Positions 1 through 11,722 of a stretch of DNA of 64,000 nucleotides are shown here, piece by piece (position 1 is the first letter of the stretch; every line of letters starts with the position of its first letter). Location: assembly GCA_015499995.1 (NCBI GenBank), contig JADNRV010000043.1:1-64000 (forward strand), written 5' to 3'. This DNA is from Flammula alnicola (lineage: Eukaryota > Basidiomycota > Agaricomycetes > Agaricales > Strophariaceae). The position numbers and the translations under genes are program-made. The notes under the pieces were generated by a model. That model was not told the DNA's origin. It saw nothing but the letters and a program-made list of their open reading frames with translations, and ran no database searches.

Positions 1-1134
1 GGATCGCGCCCTGCATATGCAAACCCCAACATCGACCACGAACACAGATGCCCCAAGAGCATCAGACAGGTGGGCACGCCCTCAACCCCATCCTTTCACT
101 CTGCACGACCCTGCTAACCACCTACCCTCCATTTATTTGTGCAGGATGCGCCTGTGGCCACCGTGCCCTCCCCACCTTCGACCACATGGACTATCCCAGC
201 ACATGCAGTGACACGCGACCCACGGCGGCGATGAACAACGCCAGAAATCGCGCCGCTGGAAGGATTTTGGGCAACCGTACCTATCACCCACACCGCATAC
301 CGTGCCTTTTAGCGACCGGAACAGAGCTCCAGATCGCAGCCTCGCCCTCTCTCGATAATGCGAGTATGCACAGCACTGACATCAGACGCCGAACCTCCAC
401 AAACCCACTCGCCGTGGAGCAGGCATGAGCACCTACTCACGCCTATAATTTTGACACCGCGATCGCTGAGCCATGCCTTCGACTGCCACAACTACCCCAC
501 TCGACGCCACATCTTCCCCTGCATTCCTTCAACAAGTGCCTGGGGCTCGTAGTATTTATTTTACGTCTCAGATGTAATTGATATTTTTCAATATAATTAT
601 TTGACTATTCCTATAATTTGAATGAATTTCTACCAAGGGTTTCCTTCCGAATCCAGGTGTAAAATAGTTATTGACTTGAAGTGAATTCATATGCATTAAA
701 TGTGGCACAGGAGTGGAAAGCTGGAAAAGCGATATGATATGATGATGGTACAAATACAGAAGACAAATATTGGACTATATATTGGGGGAGTGACATTAAA
801 AATGAATGGAAGCAATGTATGTTCAATTCACAATTTCATCACTTGATTAGCCGCTACCAACTGGCGCTCCAGTGAGCGCTAACCACGCCAAATCAATATA
901 GGTCTACCTCTGAAAAACTGTGATGTACAATTGCCACACTACTCAGATGGCAAAGCAAGCCTCCCCGCAGAGTGCACTGTGCAGATACAGAGAGATAATA
1001 AAAGGACTCGTAACGCCGGGCGCTGCTGAACATCGAGTGTGCTGCATCGAGGGCGTGTGAACAGACGGTGCATGTGACGCGCAGTGCAAGTTCAAATGTC
1101 GAGTGAGCCTTGCGGTTCTCGGCCACCGTACACC
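1..1134. other. Left end, no gene recognised
   Basis: No convincing coding gene is seen here. Bases 1 to about 550 are GC-rich and contain only overlapping short open frames with Pro/Thr/His/Arg-rich, low-information translations. From about 555 the composition changes abruptly to AT-rich DNA. This could be the edge of a repeat or decayed mobile element, but no terminal repeat or enzyme motif was seen. The last 200 bases are the presumed promoter and 5' leader of COX20. Confidence 0.4.
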
Positions 1135-1690
1135 ATGTCGACGGACAGCAATTCAACCCCCCAAGTACAAAATTTGCCTTCGAGGGTGCCTTCCCCGACA
1201 GGAAATATCCTTCATGACTCAATAGAGGTATATTTCGCTGGCAGATTTCAAATACATTCTTATCCCATATTTGATTTTTAGAGTGCGAAACATGTTACTG
1301 ATATGCCATGTGCACGGAATGCCTTGCTGACAGGGATTGCTGGTGGGGCTGGTATGGGGGTGATACGTGGTCTATCAACAGGTGCGTTCGTCCAACCTAT
1401 CTTGAAATAAGTGGATAATCGGCCCGCTCTTCGTTTATAGGCCCTTTGATAGCTGGTAATTGGGCAATCGGAACGTTTACCATCCTTGCTTTGGGTTCAT
1501 GGTAAGTTTGCACTGTTCATGTCACAATCTGGTTCCCTCAAGATTCTGGCAAATGTAAAGGCACATATGCCAAAAGCGCTTTGAGGACGAACGCAAGCAG
1601 ATAACTCGGGTCATGGAAAATATGCCTAAAAGGACCGTCAAGGACAACAGCGATCAGCCAGTGGACCCGTCGACTACATCAGCATTGTAA
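1135..1690 (+). CDS. COX20: COX20, cytochrome c oxidase assembly protein
   Basis: COX20 is a chaperone of the mitochondrial inner membrane that helps process and insert Cox2 during assembly of cytochrome c oxidase. Four exons fit: 1135-1227, 1282-1381, 1441-1501 and 1561-1690. They join in phase to give 127 residues, the usual size for fungal COX20. Visible family features are a Ser/Pro-rich N-terminus, a Gly-rich first membrane segment (ALLTGIAGGAGMGVIRG), a second hydrophobic segment (NWAIGTFTILALGSW) and a basic tail with WHICQKRFEDER. The chosen ATG sits in a good context (CACCATG). An upstream ATG at 1099 is in the same frame and cannot be excluded. The gene is convergent with the phosphatase gene, with only 58 bases between the stop codons. 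Confidence 0.88.
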
Positions 1691-1748
1691 TTCTAGGTCC
1701 TAAAATGCACGAGCGATTCTATAATGTGGAATCCTTCAAAGAATCGGA

Positions 1749-2379
1749 CTAGCTCCATTCCGACGCCCAAACCTCCTTATCCCAGTTTTCCACAAGTTCG
1801 GGATCATCCTGACACATTCTCAACCCAAAAGCTCAGGGAGCAATAGGTGAATGGTAGTGCTTACCTTGTACTTCACCTGGAATTGCGAGAAACCGTCGCG
1901 AAGAATAGCCACTTCGTGTTTAATATCCTTTCCTTGAGCATTGTGCCTTGTCTCCGAATAGATCTGCGGGACAATCAAGCCATGAGTTCCTGGGCATGAA
2001 AAACAGACTCACCCTGGCAGCTTTAGGCCCACTTTTAGAAAGTTAATCGGTCAAAGGGCGTATAGTTGATGCAAGCCCAAAGCTCACCGAACTTGCGATA
2101 AGGTACAATGAAAGATAACCAACGGAACCTCTTTCGTCTGTTTGACTAGACCATCCACGTTCATGAGAAACTCTTGCGATGGATAGTTCATGCTGCCTTT
2201 AATATTTCCTCCAACATAATCGTCATCGCGGACATCTACGATGACAAAATCTCGTTTTGGCGCCTTGCCGCTCTTCATGAGATCTGCAAGTTCCTTGACA
2301 GCGGTTAGTAGGGAAGAAGAACAGCTTATCTGTCGAAGTGCCATACATCCCCGTTCATGTAGCGCACCGTTTTGTGCAT
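1749..2379 (-). CDS. Rhodanese-domain phosphatase (Cdc25/Ych1/Arr2-like)
   Basis: This is a small single-domain rhodanese protein of the Cdc25/Ych1/Arr2 type; such proteins act as phosphatases or arsenate reductases in the cytosol or nucleus. Exons read 2347-2379, 2088-2293, 2013-2031, 1865-1963 and 1749-1808 on the minus strand, giving 138 residues. The first intron (53 bases, with a TACTAAC branch site) restores the N-terminus MHKTVRYMNGDELADLM; reading through it gives a spurious longer start. Family marks are VDVRDDDYVGGNIKGS and the active-site loop HCTLSQVRGPKAAR, with Cys as nucleophile. Either phosphatase or arsenate-reductase activity is possible and the sequence alone does not decide. 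Confidence 0.85.
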
Positions 2380-3025
2380 GTTCAATAGGCCACCACGAGA
2401 TACTGCAGAGAGGCAACGTTGATAAGTGTAACCCGGGGTCTGAGGCTGGAATAAAGAAAGCATATATTACGTCATCAACATCGGCACATATATAGCCAGT
2501 CCCCGCTACTTATACTTCTACCGTAAACACGAACTTGCCACGAACGTTATGAAAGATTTACGTATGTACTCGTTATGTATGTACATCGAGTACATACTAA
2601 AACCTTTTCAACCCAAAATTGTATCAGGAGCGTCCTGTTACATCTCCTGGACAATAAATAGGGCTTGAAAAGTAATTATCCGAAACCTCGATAAATAATA
2701 AATATGTTTTGTTGGATGCCATGCTTGAAGTTGCAGTCCCAGGTGCTTCGAGTCGAAGTCGAACACTGCCAAATGACCTATTCCTTGAAGTGAGACGTAT
2801 GCGCTGGCCGCCCCCGACGTAAGGTGATATCCCTTTATGATACAACATGTAGGTACGTATTACATGAAAATGAGTTGGCACGAGTACGGTAAATTTCCTT
2901 AGGCAGAGTACTAGTAGTATGGATGCGTTTAACTCTACACAGAGTCAGAAGTTGCAACGCCCGTGGGCATGTGCGGGCGTTGCCCAGGGTTGGCGTAGAT
3001 ATGACGCCGTCGAGCTTCCGCAGTA
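2380..3025. other. Intergenic, AT-rich, no gene seen
   Basis: This is the 5' flank of the phosphatase gene and the 3' flank of the aquaporin gene. It has short direct repeats such as ATGTAC/GTACAT near 2560-2600 but no gene that I can support. Confidence 0.5.
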
Positions 3026-4434
3026 CTATGAAGAGATTATTTTATAAAGATGGAAGGAACTTGAAGTGAATTGTGCGGCGTACGGTTTGTTAAGTATGCT
3101 TTCTTCACCAGTGTATAGGAATGCGTCATAAAAAAAGGTGGCAACGAGGGCGCCAAGAATAGGAGCAATGACAGGACACCAAAGCCAGTATTGACTAGGC
3201 GCGCAGTTAGAAAAGGAATATATTCCTGAACGGTAAAAAAACAAACTTTCTGAAAGTGAACACTTCCTTCCCATAGCCTGCCATGGCAGTGAACAAACGT
3301 GGACCTAGATCACGGGCCGGATTAATTGCATAGCCTTTGCATTTCATTAATACTAAAGTAAGTTGATTATAATGAGAAGAAACCCACCGGTTTGCATTCC
3401 AAGTGAAGCCCCAATTCCTAAAATAAGGAGGAAGAGTACGAGAGGCGCAAGACCGGAAGGCGGGGGAGAATTTTTCTTGTCATTTATGGCAAGAACCACG
3501 AAAAGGAGGACCATCGTCCCAAGGAACTCGTCAAAAAAGCAGGAGACATTCGTCATGTAATCCAACTATCAATTTTAAAAAAATCAGATCTTCTGGTTCT
3601 AAGAGAAATAAAATAATGGGCTCACCGCATATGTTGAAAACAGACCAGCGGTGGCGAGGGTTCGAACGCCATGACCTTCTACAAGATCAATGGCATGGAA
3701 GTAATTAGCATAAACTATGGCGGCCCCGACGATGCCTCCAAAAAGTTGTGCTGCAATGTAAATCTTAAAAGCAACAGTTTGAAGAGGGGATTCATGAAAA
3801 AGAAATGAGGTAAAGAACTTACGGGCACCTTTTTCCATGGGAAGCCCCTGAAAGTGGCAAACGCGAGTGTAACCTGCGAGAAATATTTTAACCAGTGGAT
3901 TTATGTTTCCGTCGTGATAAAGATACGCACAGCAGGATTTATATGTCCACCAGAAATGCCGCCGGAAACCCAGACACCCATAGCTGTTCCAACTGCCCAT
4001 CCGACATTGATAGATAAATAACTCTAATGACCATGTAAGTAACGTAATACACAAGCAGTCTCTAGAACAGACTCACTCCTTTCTCCGACGGAGAGACAAG
4101 TTTGTTTCCACCGAGAACGACCTGGCAGTCAACTCCATTTCCAAATATAATCAAGATAGCGACTCCCAAAAACTCGGCAAATGGTTCTCGGAATATTTCA
4201 CTGGAGAAAAGAGAGCATTAGCCCATAACTCCTCAGCTCATCCAAGACAAAGGAAATGAAGACAAAGGAAATGAATTGATGCACATACCGGTAGCGCGAC
4301 CAAGCGTTGGGATAGTTCTGCCGAATACTTTCATGCTCCACTACGTATTCGTCATGCGTCACGGACTCTTTCGAGGTCGAATTGGGACGAGCGCGAAGAG
4401 CGGAGTGACAGTCACTTTGTTCGGAGGAAGCCAT
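3026..4434 (-). CDS. Aquaglyceroporin (MIP family channel)
   Basis: This is a membrane channel for water, glycerol and other small polyols. It starts at ATG 4434 (MASSEQSD) with a cytosolic N-terminal tail of about 50 residues, then six membrane segments. The first channel motif is [18 protein letters not shown], split by an intron directly after NPA. The second is NPARDLGPR; the Asp after NPAR is the mark of glycerol-conducting members rather than strict water channels. Introns restore the order [71 protein letters not shown] and [18 protein letters not shown]. At least seven introns of about 50-60 bases are needed. The last (52 bases) joins FTFRN to QYWLWCP. The C-terminus ends HLYKIISS. 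Confidence 0.9.
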
Positions 4435-5399
4435 CCCTGAGATCGCTAAGAAGGTATACTTAAAAGCGTGAAGAGATGTGGGAGGCGAGGGATAAGTGTG
4501 GGGTAATATGAGTCTTTTTAATAGGCGTGGTGAGTAAGGGATCCGATGCGGGGAAGATCCATTCTGCCCAATACCCCGAATCTGAACACATGCAGCAGAA
4601 GCAAAGCAGAAGCACTTGCAGTCAAAAATAAGCGAGGCTTAAAAATAGCCGACTTTCGACCTTCAAGATGGTGTAAGTGATGGTCTTCCTTGCGATACGC
4701 GATAGCCTAGCTTGTTTACATTAGAAGAAATTGACGGCCACAATTATAGGCTTGTGCTGGTCATCCGCGTCTGTTTCGAGAGGTGGAAGATATCGTCAGA
4801 TAACAGACTAGTGTCAATTGATTGGCCCTCAGCCTAAAATGCCCAATAGTGTGGGGGTCCCACTAAGTCCGAACGGCAGTGCTTACATATGCCAAGGAAC
4901 ATACTCATGACGTGAGTAAGAGGTTCAAGGGATGGCGGCACCCTTTTCCGCAACTGGATATGGAATCCTATACCCATCGCGCCAGTATGGAGAGAGCATT
5001 TGGGGTTTTTGGAGAAGACCTGATTTAAATCTATGAGGTCAGATGATGGTTTATGATGGCCTTACACTCTGCGCAGAACATTTGAAATTAGGCGAGGTCC
5101 TAAATTAACATGTGGTGGGACGAAAGCCCTACGTAGGTGTGGAAAGGATTCTTTGACTTCGGACCGAGACCAAAATATGTCTGACAACGGAACGAGCCAC
5201 TCACAGAAAAGAGGACGAACAAGATGTTCCGTCTGCGAGGGCCATTTAGGCTTCAAATTATCGATATTCGAGGGGTCTTCGAAGGCGACAGCGTGGTTGT
5301 AGTGCAGGGAGCACCTGCGCGTGACGCCTTCAGAATATTTAACAGCCCTCGAGTAAGAGACTGAATTCATCTCACAGATTTTTCAGCATCCAGATGGAA
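4435..5399. other. Intergenic between aquaporin and GCFC genes
   Basis: This holds the upstream region of the aquaporin gene and the 3' flank of the GCFC gene. On the plus strand near 4668 there is an ATG followed at once by a good donor (GTAAGT) and later acceptors. One splicing choice gives MVLVLVI and then about 20 more residues, which recalls the start of VPS29 but does not continue like it. No supported gene. Confidence 0.4.
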
Positions 5400-8299
5400 C
5401 TACGCAATCATGGCCCAAAGGCCTTGCACCGTGATATCACATTCATCAAGGACTTCGGAGATTTCGACTGAGTGCGGGATCAATTCCTCTGGCAACATAT
5501 TAACCACCTATGAAGATATAGTGAGTACATGATCATGATCAAGTGATGATTGTGCTCACTTTTCGCGCGGTATCTTCGCCCCCAACCTCCCATCCACTTT
5601 CCGCAACGGTAATGATGCAGCCTTCCACTAGTTTTCCGATAAGGATTCCCAATCCAAAACGTTCTCCTGTATATTTCCTCCAGCTCAGTAGGTTTTTCAA
5701 CAATTTCACGTGGCGGTTCAGGAATCGTCTCCGAGCAGGTATCGCCTCTGGATCGAACCTGGCTCTAGAACGATATCCACTCATGTATTTAGCAGTCGAA
5801 GATTCACTTGCAGAGATTGCACTTTGAAAGGCGTTCATCACGGATTTGAGGAGTAACTAAAGAGAGAGGTGAATAACGCGATGGGAACTTAGAAAATATT
5901 GTAGCACGGACCTGGAGCTTTCCACCCCCAGACTCAATACTAGCTTCAATTCTTCGGCTAAATCGATCATTCTCCGTATATCGCTTTTGGAATGAACATC
6001 CAATGCTCCGTTGTCAAGGATTTTGCAGATCATAGGAATAACAGCAGTCGAGATCATGGATGCCACCAAATCGCCGTCAGAGCCAAGCTCTCTTTCTTCA
6101 ACAACTTGGCCTTCACCCGGTCGGCAATATTCGTAGAGCCCTTTATACCACTTGAAGCTGTGTAGACTTCGCGGGTTCTTAAAGGTACATCAGACTCCGT
6201 AGACCAGAGGACGCTCGAAGCACCCACCTCAATGCAATCCCACCCTACACTCTCCAGACGCACCCAAAACTCCCAAACACTGACCAAACCAAGACCACCC
6301 CACGCACCCACATAGCTATCTGGGTATTTCTCCCTCCATATACTCCACCGGCCTTTTCCAGGGTCCCTAAACTCCTCTGCTTTAACATCTGCTAGTACTT
6401 CTTTCGTTCTCAAGGCCAGCGATTTCATGGCATCCGTATACGCCAAAGCATCAGGAGGAGCCAGAGAAGAATCAGTGGAATATCCTTCTTCTTCCTCCCC
6501 AGGGGGTCTTGCAGGGCGCGACGACCTTAACTGACGTCGAGCGACTCTAGCCACACGTCGTTGACGACGTGCATCCGCAGGATTAGATTTAGGAATCGTA
6601 CGACCCAGTTCATCCATTTCCTCGAGCTCCAGTGGTGCTGAAGCAGGCAAAGGTCCAAGGAAGGTGGCAAGGTCATCTTCGTCATCCTCCGTTCTCCTTT
6701 TCGTGATCATGGCGGAACGTTCTTTCAGTAGCGACAGGTGCTCTTCCTCAAGTTTCTCGAGCAAGGGATACTGAGAGGCGTCAGACGATAAGCTCAATCA
6801 AGAAAGGGAGGCATACCTTCTCGTCAAGGAACCCAGCTACACTCTCCGTCCATTCTTTGAAACTTCCAAACCATGCCCTCTTCGCTTCCGCCTTTTCGAC
6901 CATTTCTCTCATCTCCTTCTCCCTATCATCGACTTCGCTTCGCTCTTGCGCAAGTGAGGTAAGAGTGGCAGAGTTTCTGGCATGCGAGGCGGTCAATTGT
7001 GCCAGTTGTTCAGATAGGCGTGAGATAGCGGGGCCTAATGTCGGAACAGGTGTGGCAGGAGGAACTAAATTTAAAAATCTCACATCAGATTTGGAGCGCA
7101 ATAAATAGACAAGAAATCATTACTTGGAGCAGCCTTGTAAACTTGCTTGACTGTCGTCGGTGATGATGGTTCAGGCGTTCGATGTCCACCTCGACGCAGT
7201 TGCTCCTGCTCCCATTCAATCGTTTCTTCGTCTTCTTCTTCACTAAAAAGCGGGAACTTAAACATAGAAGTAATTAGTAGGACTCTATACGCACGCGTCT
7301 GCAATCAGTTCTTTCATGGCATCCCTACGCTGAGTAGCTTCTATTTTTCTGGATTTCTTGCCCAGAGCTATTCTTTCTTGGGCACTCGTGTACTCGGCAA
7401 ATTCTTCGAGGGACGATGTCAGTACACAAGAGAACAAGAGCATAAGAGCATAACATAACATACCATCGTCTCCTTCCCCTAATTCATCTTCTTCTCTCAT
7501 AAGTCGACTTTCTGGATGGGGGCCTTGCTGAACTTCGTCTCTTCTTGCCACAGACAGTGATATGAAGTCGTCTTCTCCAGCGACTTGGAATTTTCGAATT
7601 CGCTCACGTTTCTCTTTGGCGACTTGTATCGATGACTCGGACGAGATGAAAGAGGTAGTCTCTTCTGACTAGATATGAACTTCATAAAACACATCCATGA
7701 GGACTTCACTCACCAATATCCATATCTATACTCTGCATGGAGACATCCCCAAAGTCCATCGACATGTCGGCATCATATGAACCCACATCTGACGGGGGTG
7801 GAGGTCTCACAGTTGGAGTACTGGCTTTCAGTTGTTCAATGTAGGCTGCATCATATTTAGGGCTTTCGTTGGAAGAGATAGTCGCCTGGTCTAGATTACG
7901 GGGTATAATTCTATTCATTCCGTTACATGGCTGCAGAAGAGTGCTGTGTATGCAATGACTCACGCTGGATGCGTTCCCAGTGCCATTTTCTGACTCAAGT
8001 TCGACTTCTTAACCTTGAAAACCTCTCCATCACCCTCCTATAACACTCAAGCCAATTAAAACACGTTCATCGGGGAGAACTGAAACACAAACCTCTTCTT
8101 CGTCGCCACCAAAGCTCAAGCGTGATTTCGGTTTAGCCTTCTTGATCTTGTGCTTCAACTTTGTTGCCAACGTGCTTGGTGAATCCTTGGCGGTTTCGGA
8201 CGTCTGCGCATCTCCATCTTTCTCCGGCGATGTCTGCCTTGCGCGCGGGGTTGGCTTAGCCTTGTTGCGTCTGAAGATGACTGGAGGAGTTGAAGCCAT
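5400..8299 (-). CDS. GCFC-domain protein (PAXBP1/GCFC2-like)
   Basis: Family members are nuclear proteins linked to pre-mRNA splicing, notably to turnover of the intron-lariat spliceosome together with the TFIP11/Ntr1 and DHX15/Prp43 partners. The start is ATG 8299 (MASTPPVIFRRNKAKP), with a basic low-complexity N-terminus. Exon 1 is 8093-8299, exon 2 is 7964-8037, exon 3 begins at 7910. Joined exons show SKLSQ-like MALGTHPAIIPRNLDQA, KYDAAYIEQLKASTP, SIQVAKEKRERIRKF, PHPESRLMREEDELGEGDD, EYTSAQERIALGKKSRK and a coiled coil around residues encoded near 6790-7050. The GCFC core lies at 5540-6790 (SIWREKYPDSYVGAW, VWEFWVRLESVGWDC). The C-terminus ends GLWAMIA at 5400. More than ten exons, all with consistent phase where I checked. 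The gene is head to head with the SUMO-like gene. Confidence 0.85.
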
Positions 8300-8477
8300 A
8301 ACATGGTGGTCTTGATGATTATTTCATTTTATTTTGGTCCAGGTTAGGACCATTTAATACCACGTGATTAAACGACCTCAATCAAGACAGATTTCGTACA
8401 CAATAAGTCCTCTTTTGAGATTATTGGGCTGCTTCAGCCTTCCACCCTTGTAATTCTACCAATTTTTCTGGCAACAG
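8300..8477. promoter_or_regulatory. Shared divergent promoter
   Basis: Only 178 bases separate the start codons of the GCFC gene (minus) and the SUMO-like gene (plus), so both promoters must overlap here. A CACGTG palindrome (E-box type) is visible at 8361-8366. There is no clear TATA box. Confidence 0.6.
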
Positions 8478-10281
8478 ATGGCAGACACAAACACCAACCG
8501 TCCTCGACCCCGTCCTCGTCCCAAGCCCATCTTGAAGCGCACAGAAAATGGCGCTCTTAACTCCACCCCTGGTGCTTCATCATCCTCAAGCTCGGGGATA
8601 CCCCTGACAACATTAGGAGCGCAACGCGTGATTGAAGTTCACGATACAGATGAGATGTTTATGCGGAATCGAAACCGCACGGTCAAGACATGGCAGAAGC
8701 TAGACCAAATTAACAAGGGTGAGTTTCATTATATATGCGCGTAAATCAATGTTAATTACAAGGTGGCATCATCCAGAGGTTACGCACAATGAGAACGATG
8801 ATTCGAGTGATAGCGACAGCAGTACATCTCCAAGAAGAACCAAACATAAGAGAAAGAAGAAGGAGTCCAGCGTCGTTCCTACATGGCAAAGGAATAAAAA
8901 ACTGACTCGGTAAGTCGCTCCGTTGTCTGCATCTTACCGTATAGCGCATTGCACCCTATGCTCCGCGTTCGCGAATAAGCAAGTCATAGCTCACATGTTC
9001 GGTCATTTTTCTGATTAATGTCAAACCAGGATGCTCTCGGAGGACCTCTTTGATGACTCTGACGGCATTGAAATCATCGGAGAGTCGTCAACCGCTCAAG
9101 GGAAACGTAAGCGCAAGCAACGAAGTCGTTCTCGCTCGATCACACCGCCTCCTGCGCTCCCTGAGCATCAGATCCAGAATGCGAAGAATGTCGTTCGGTA
9201 AGAACCTTGTTACTCTGCTAAAGTTATCTCGTCCTACCGATGTTCTTTATAGACAAACACTTCGCGGTGCAGTTCGGGCCCCTTCTCCAACCCTCATCGA
9301 CCCAGACGAATCAGGAGACACAATTGTCTTCCAACCGGAGTTAGATGCTATTGCGCAAGAGATCGCAGAACATTCACATCGCGCAAGCAGTCAAGCTCCA
9401 GCAGACGGAGCAGACGACCATATAGTACTGATGGTCAAATGGCAACCACACCCCTTGGACCAGACCGGGAAGGCGGCAGAATGGCAGTATCGGATTGATA
9501 GGGTTAGTCCTTTTCTGATAGATCTTTTACGGGATTCTTGGCAGCTACTTTAATACATATTTTCATAGCATGATAATTTCCGTGACCTATTCGAAGCAAC
9601 TGCAGAAGATGCCAATATCCTGAGCACCAATCTCATCATGACATACCAAGGCAAACGATTCTTTCCATCAGTGACACCCTATACACTTAAGATTTGGAAT
9701 GACACTGCGGAACTTGGTACGTCTTCTCGACAGTTGTAATGCCCCGATTGAATTCAACGACCATTGTCAGTGGCATACGAGAAAAAAGCCTATGAATATA
9801 TCCAGAAGAATTCTATGTCTACTCAACATACCGCCGCGTCTTCGCGAGGCTCGGTCCCTACCCAATCCGGCGGGCCCGTTGATATCAATTCAGACGAAGG
9901 TGAAGGTGAAGGCGGTGCTTCTACGCCGCCAGCTCAAACCAAGAATCCGAAGCGGAATCGGAGGCGGAAGGAGATAAGTTCAAATTGATCTTGCGTTCTT
10001 CGGGTAATAAGGATATTACCCTGACCGTCCGCTCTACGACGAAGTGTGGCGCCATTGTGAAAGCTTTCTTGAAGAAAGCCGGCTTGGCCGACCAATATCC
10101 TGGTTTGCTCGCGGATGCTTCCGCCAAAGTGGTCAAGAAAGGGGCCAGAAAGAGTAAAGGTGGAGGTTCGGATGAGAAGGTCCCTCAACTCTGTATTGAT
10201 GGCGACAAGATGGACAACCAAGCAGAAATTGGGGATATGGATTTGGAGGATGGCGACATGGTCGAGGTTGTTGGACTGTGA
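8478..10281 (+). CDS. SUMO-like domain protein (Rad60/Esc2/NIP45 type)
   Basis: Rad60/Esc2-type proteins carry C-terminal SUMO-like domains and work in the SUMO pathway for genome stability. Exons: 8478-8718, 8777-8909, 9030-9197, 9253-9502, 9569-9716, 9771-9899 and 9944-10281, giving 468 residues. The N-terminal half is disordered and basic, with a Lys-rich stretch (TKHKRKKKESS) and an acidic/Ser block. A central domain (MVKWQPHPLD, MTYQGKRFFPSVTPYTLKIW) looks like a first ubiquitin-like fold. The C-terminal one reads KLILRSSGNKDITLTV, CGAIVKAFLKKAG and ends DLEDGDMVEVVGL. Family SUMO-like domains normally end in this way without a processable GG. The join at 9899/9944 needs a 44-base intron with a poor branch site. 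A one-base gap near 9943 would explain it as well (see findings). Confidence 0.8.
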
Positions 10282-10519
10282 AGGTGTCACTCGTACATTT
10301 TCTTCCTCATTCTTGGCTTATGTTTATGTTGAGTGTTTGAGATCGAGTTGGTTAGTACCCTTAGCGTATTCCGGTTTACTCTTATCGTATGTTCATGATT
10401 TACGCAGGAATGGGAAAGGAGACATGGCATGGGCAGAACGGGTGACATTAAGCCTGAGGCAAACCCGACCCAAAGGATAGGTATCGACGGTATTGATATT
10501 CACGCCACCATATTTTGAC

Positions 10520-11722
10520 CTATTGCCAACCATCATTGGCATTCCGCACCAAAATCCGTGCATTATTTACGAAGCGCGGATGAGTTCGTCAAATGCGCTT
10601 CGTTCATGCTCTGATACATTGGGGTCGCCCCTTTTCATAGCGGTTGCCAGAAGAAACTCCGGCGGGCAATTTCTAGCTCGAGTTCGTGTAGAATTTGTGG
10701 CTGATAGATGACAGGAAAGAAAATTAGAAAACGAAGTAGGGAAACAAAAGGAAAAGTCTACCGGGGCATTTGGAGAGGTCGTTGAAGTGACTTGTGTTAA
10801 GTCAATCTTGAACTCCTCATGCGAGTAACTCATCCTGTCTTTTTTCCTTGTAAATGAGGAGGCACCAATTGGATGGGGCACTATGTATTGCCATTTCAAT
10901 AGCGTACAGCCAGCATTGAGGGAGAGCAACGCACTGGGAACTTCTAAATTTACGCTGACTCTCCAATCAGCCTCTCGTTTTGGGCAGTATATATTCAAGT
11001 CTCCCAGTCTGATTTTGCGCATGCACTCAAGGACGACGCTTGCCTTGTCGTCCCGAGTCACTCGAATTTTATCACGATCGTTACCGTCCGAGGCATAGAA
11101 AGCGTCGGTAAGGTATAAATGACTGTAGTCTAGCGGGCTCCCGATGTGTGACGGCTGAGAGGACGCAGTTTTGAGGCCGTTGAGGAGAGTATTGTAGTGC
11201 TTATGTTGTTGCTGTTAAGAAACATACATCATGAGTAGAAAGCAGAATACAACGAAAATTACACGTACAGCGGACATATTGGACTCAAATCGTGAATCAG
11301 TTCCACTTGGGGCGAGTACTGAATTCGGAAAGCACAAAGCACAATGAGAGTAGGAAAAAAGTGATAGAATTGGAAGTCAATAAGCTGTATACAATCCATA
11401 GGAAAACAACAAGTACTTGTCTCCACAAGAACAGGCAGTGCGAACCTCTGTCCTGACATTCGATCACGAAGCACGCCGATCTTAGCCTCCACCTCTACCT
11501 TCCCACCGGGGTGATCAGGGCGCGTCTTAATCATATGGTGCACAAAGTCGCAATCTCTTTGATAAATTCGTCAAGTGGTTCAACGCCGAGGATCGAAACG
11601 GATAGCGGTTGAAGATGTTGGCCAGTGCCTGAAGCATGTCCATTTGTGCCGTCAGCGGGTGTAGGTGATGGCGCCCTCCGTACACGCTTCAAAGGAGGAG
11701 GTGACGATGTCCGTGGTTGCAT
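10520..11722 (-). CDS. CET1: mRNA-capping RNA 5'-triphosphatase (Cet1-like), frame broken
   Basis: This enzyme removes the gamma phosphate of nascent mRNA as the first step of cap formation. Fungi use this metal-dependent tunnel-fold enzyme, unlike animals. ATG 11722 starts a Pro-rich disordered N-terminus. Core motifs are KVEVEAKIGVLRDR (first Glu motif), RFESNMSAQQHKHYN, VTRDDKA, RKKDRMSYSHEEFKIDLTQV (basic and acidic tunnel residues) and HELELEIA (second Glu motif). Four introns restore these joins, for example VET|ILAPSGTD. Three one-base breaks spoil the frame: near 11547-11552 (EIA to DFVHHMI), near 10658-10666 (ELELEIAR to PEFLLA) and near 10568-10574 (ELIRA to FVNNARILVRN). In the literal sequence the last segment stops at 10567. 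With the break bridged, the family-like C-terminus ends at 10520. Such a protein is essential in yeasts, so sequence error is more likely than loss. Confidence 0.85.

Noticed and set aside
2084..2416. Longer N-terminus for the rhodanese protein read without the first intron
   Set aside because: The 53-base intron with TACTAAC branch site restores the family sequence MNGDELADLM; the unspliced reading inserts unrelated residues.
5062..5370. Minus-strand open frame just after the GCFC stop
   Set aside because: No similarity to the GCFC tail or any family seen; the GCFC gene already ends with a plausible C-terminus at 5400.
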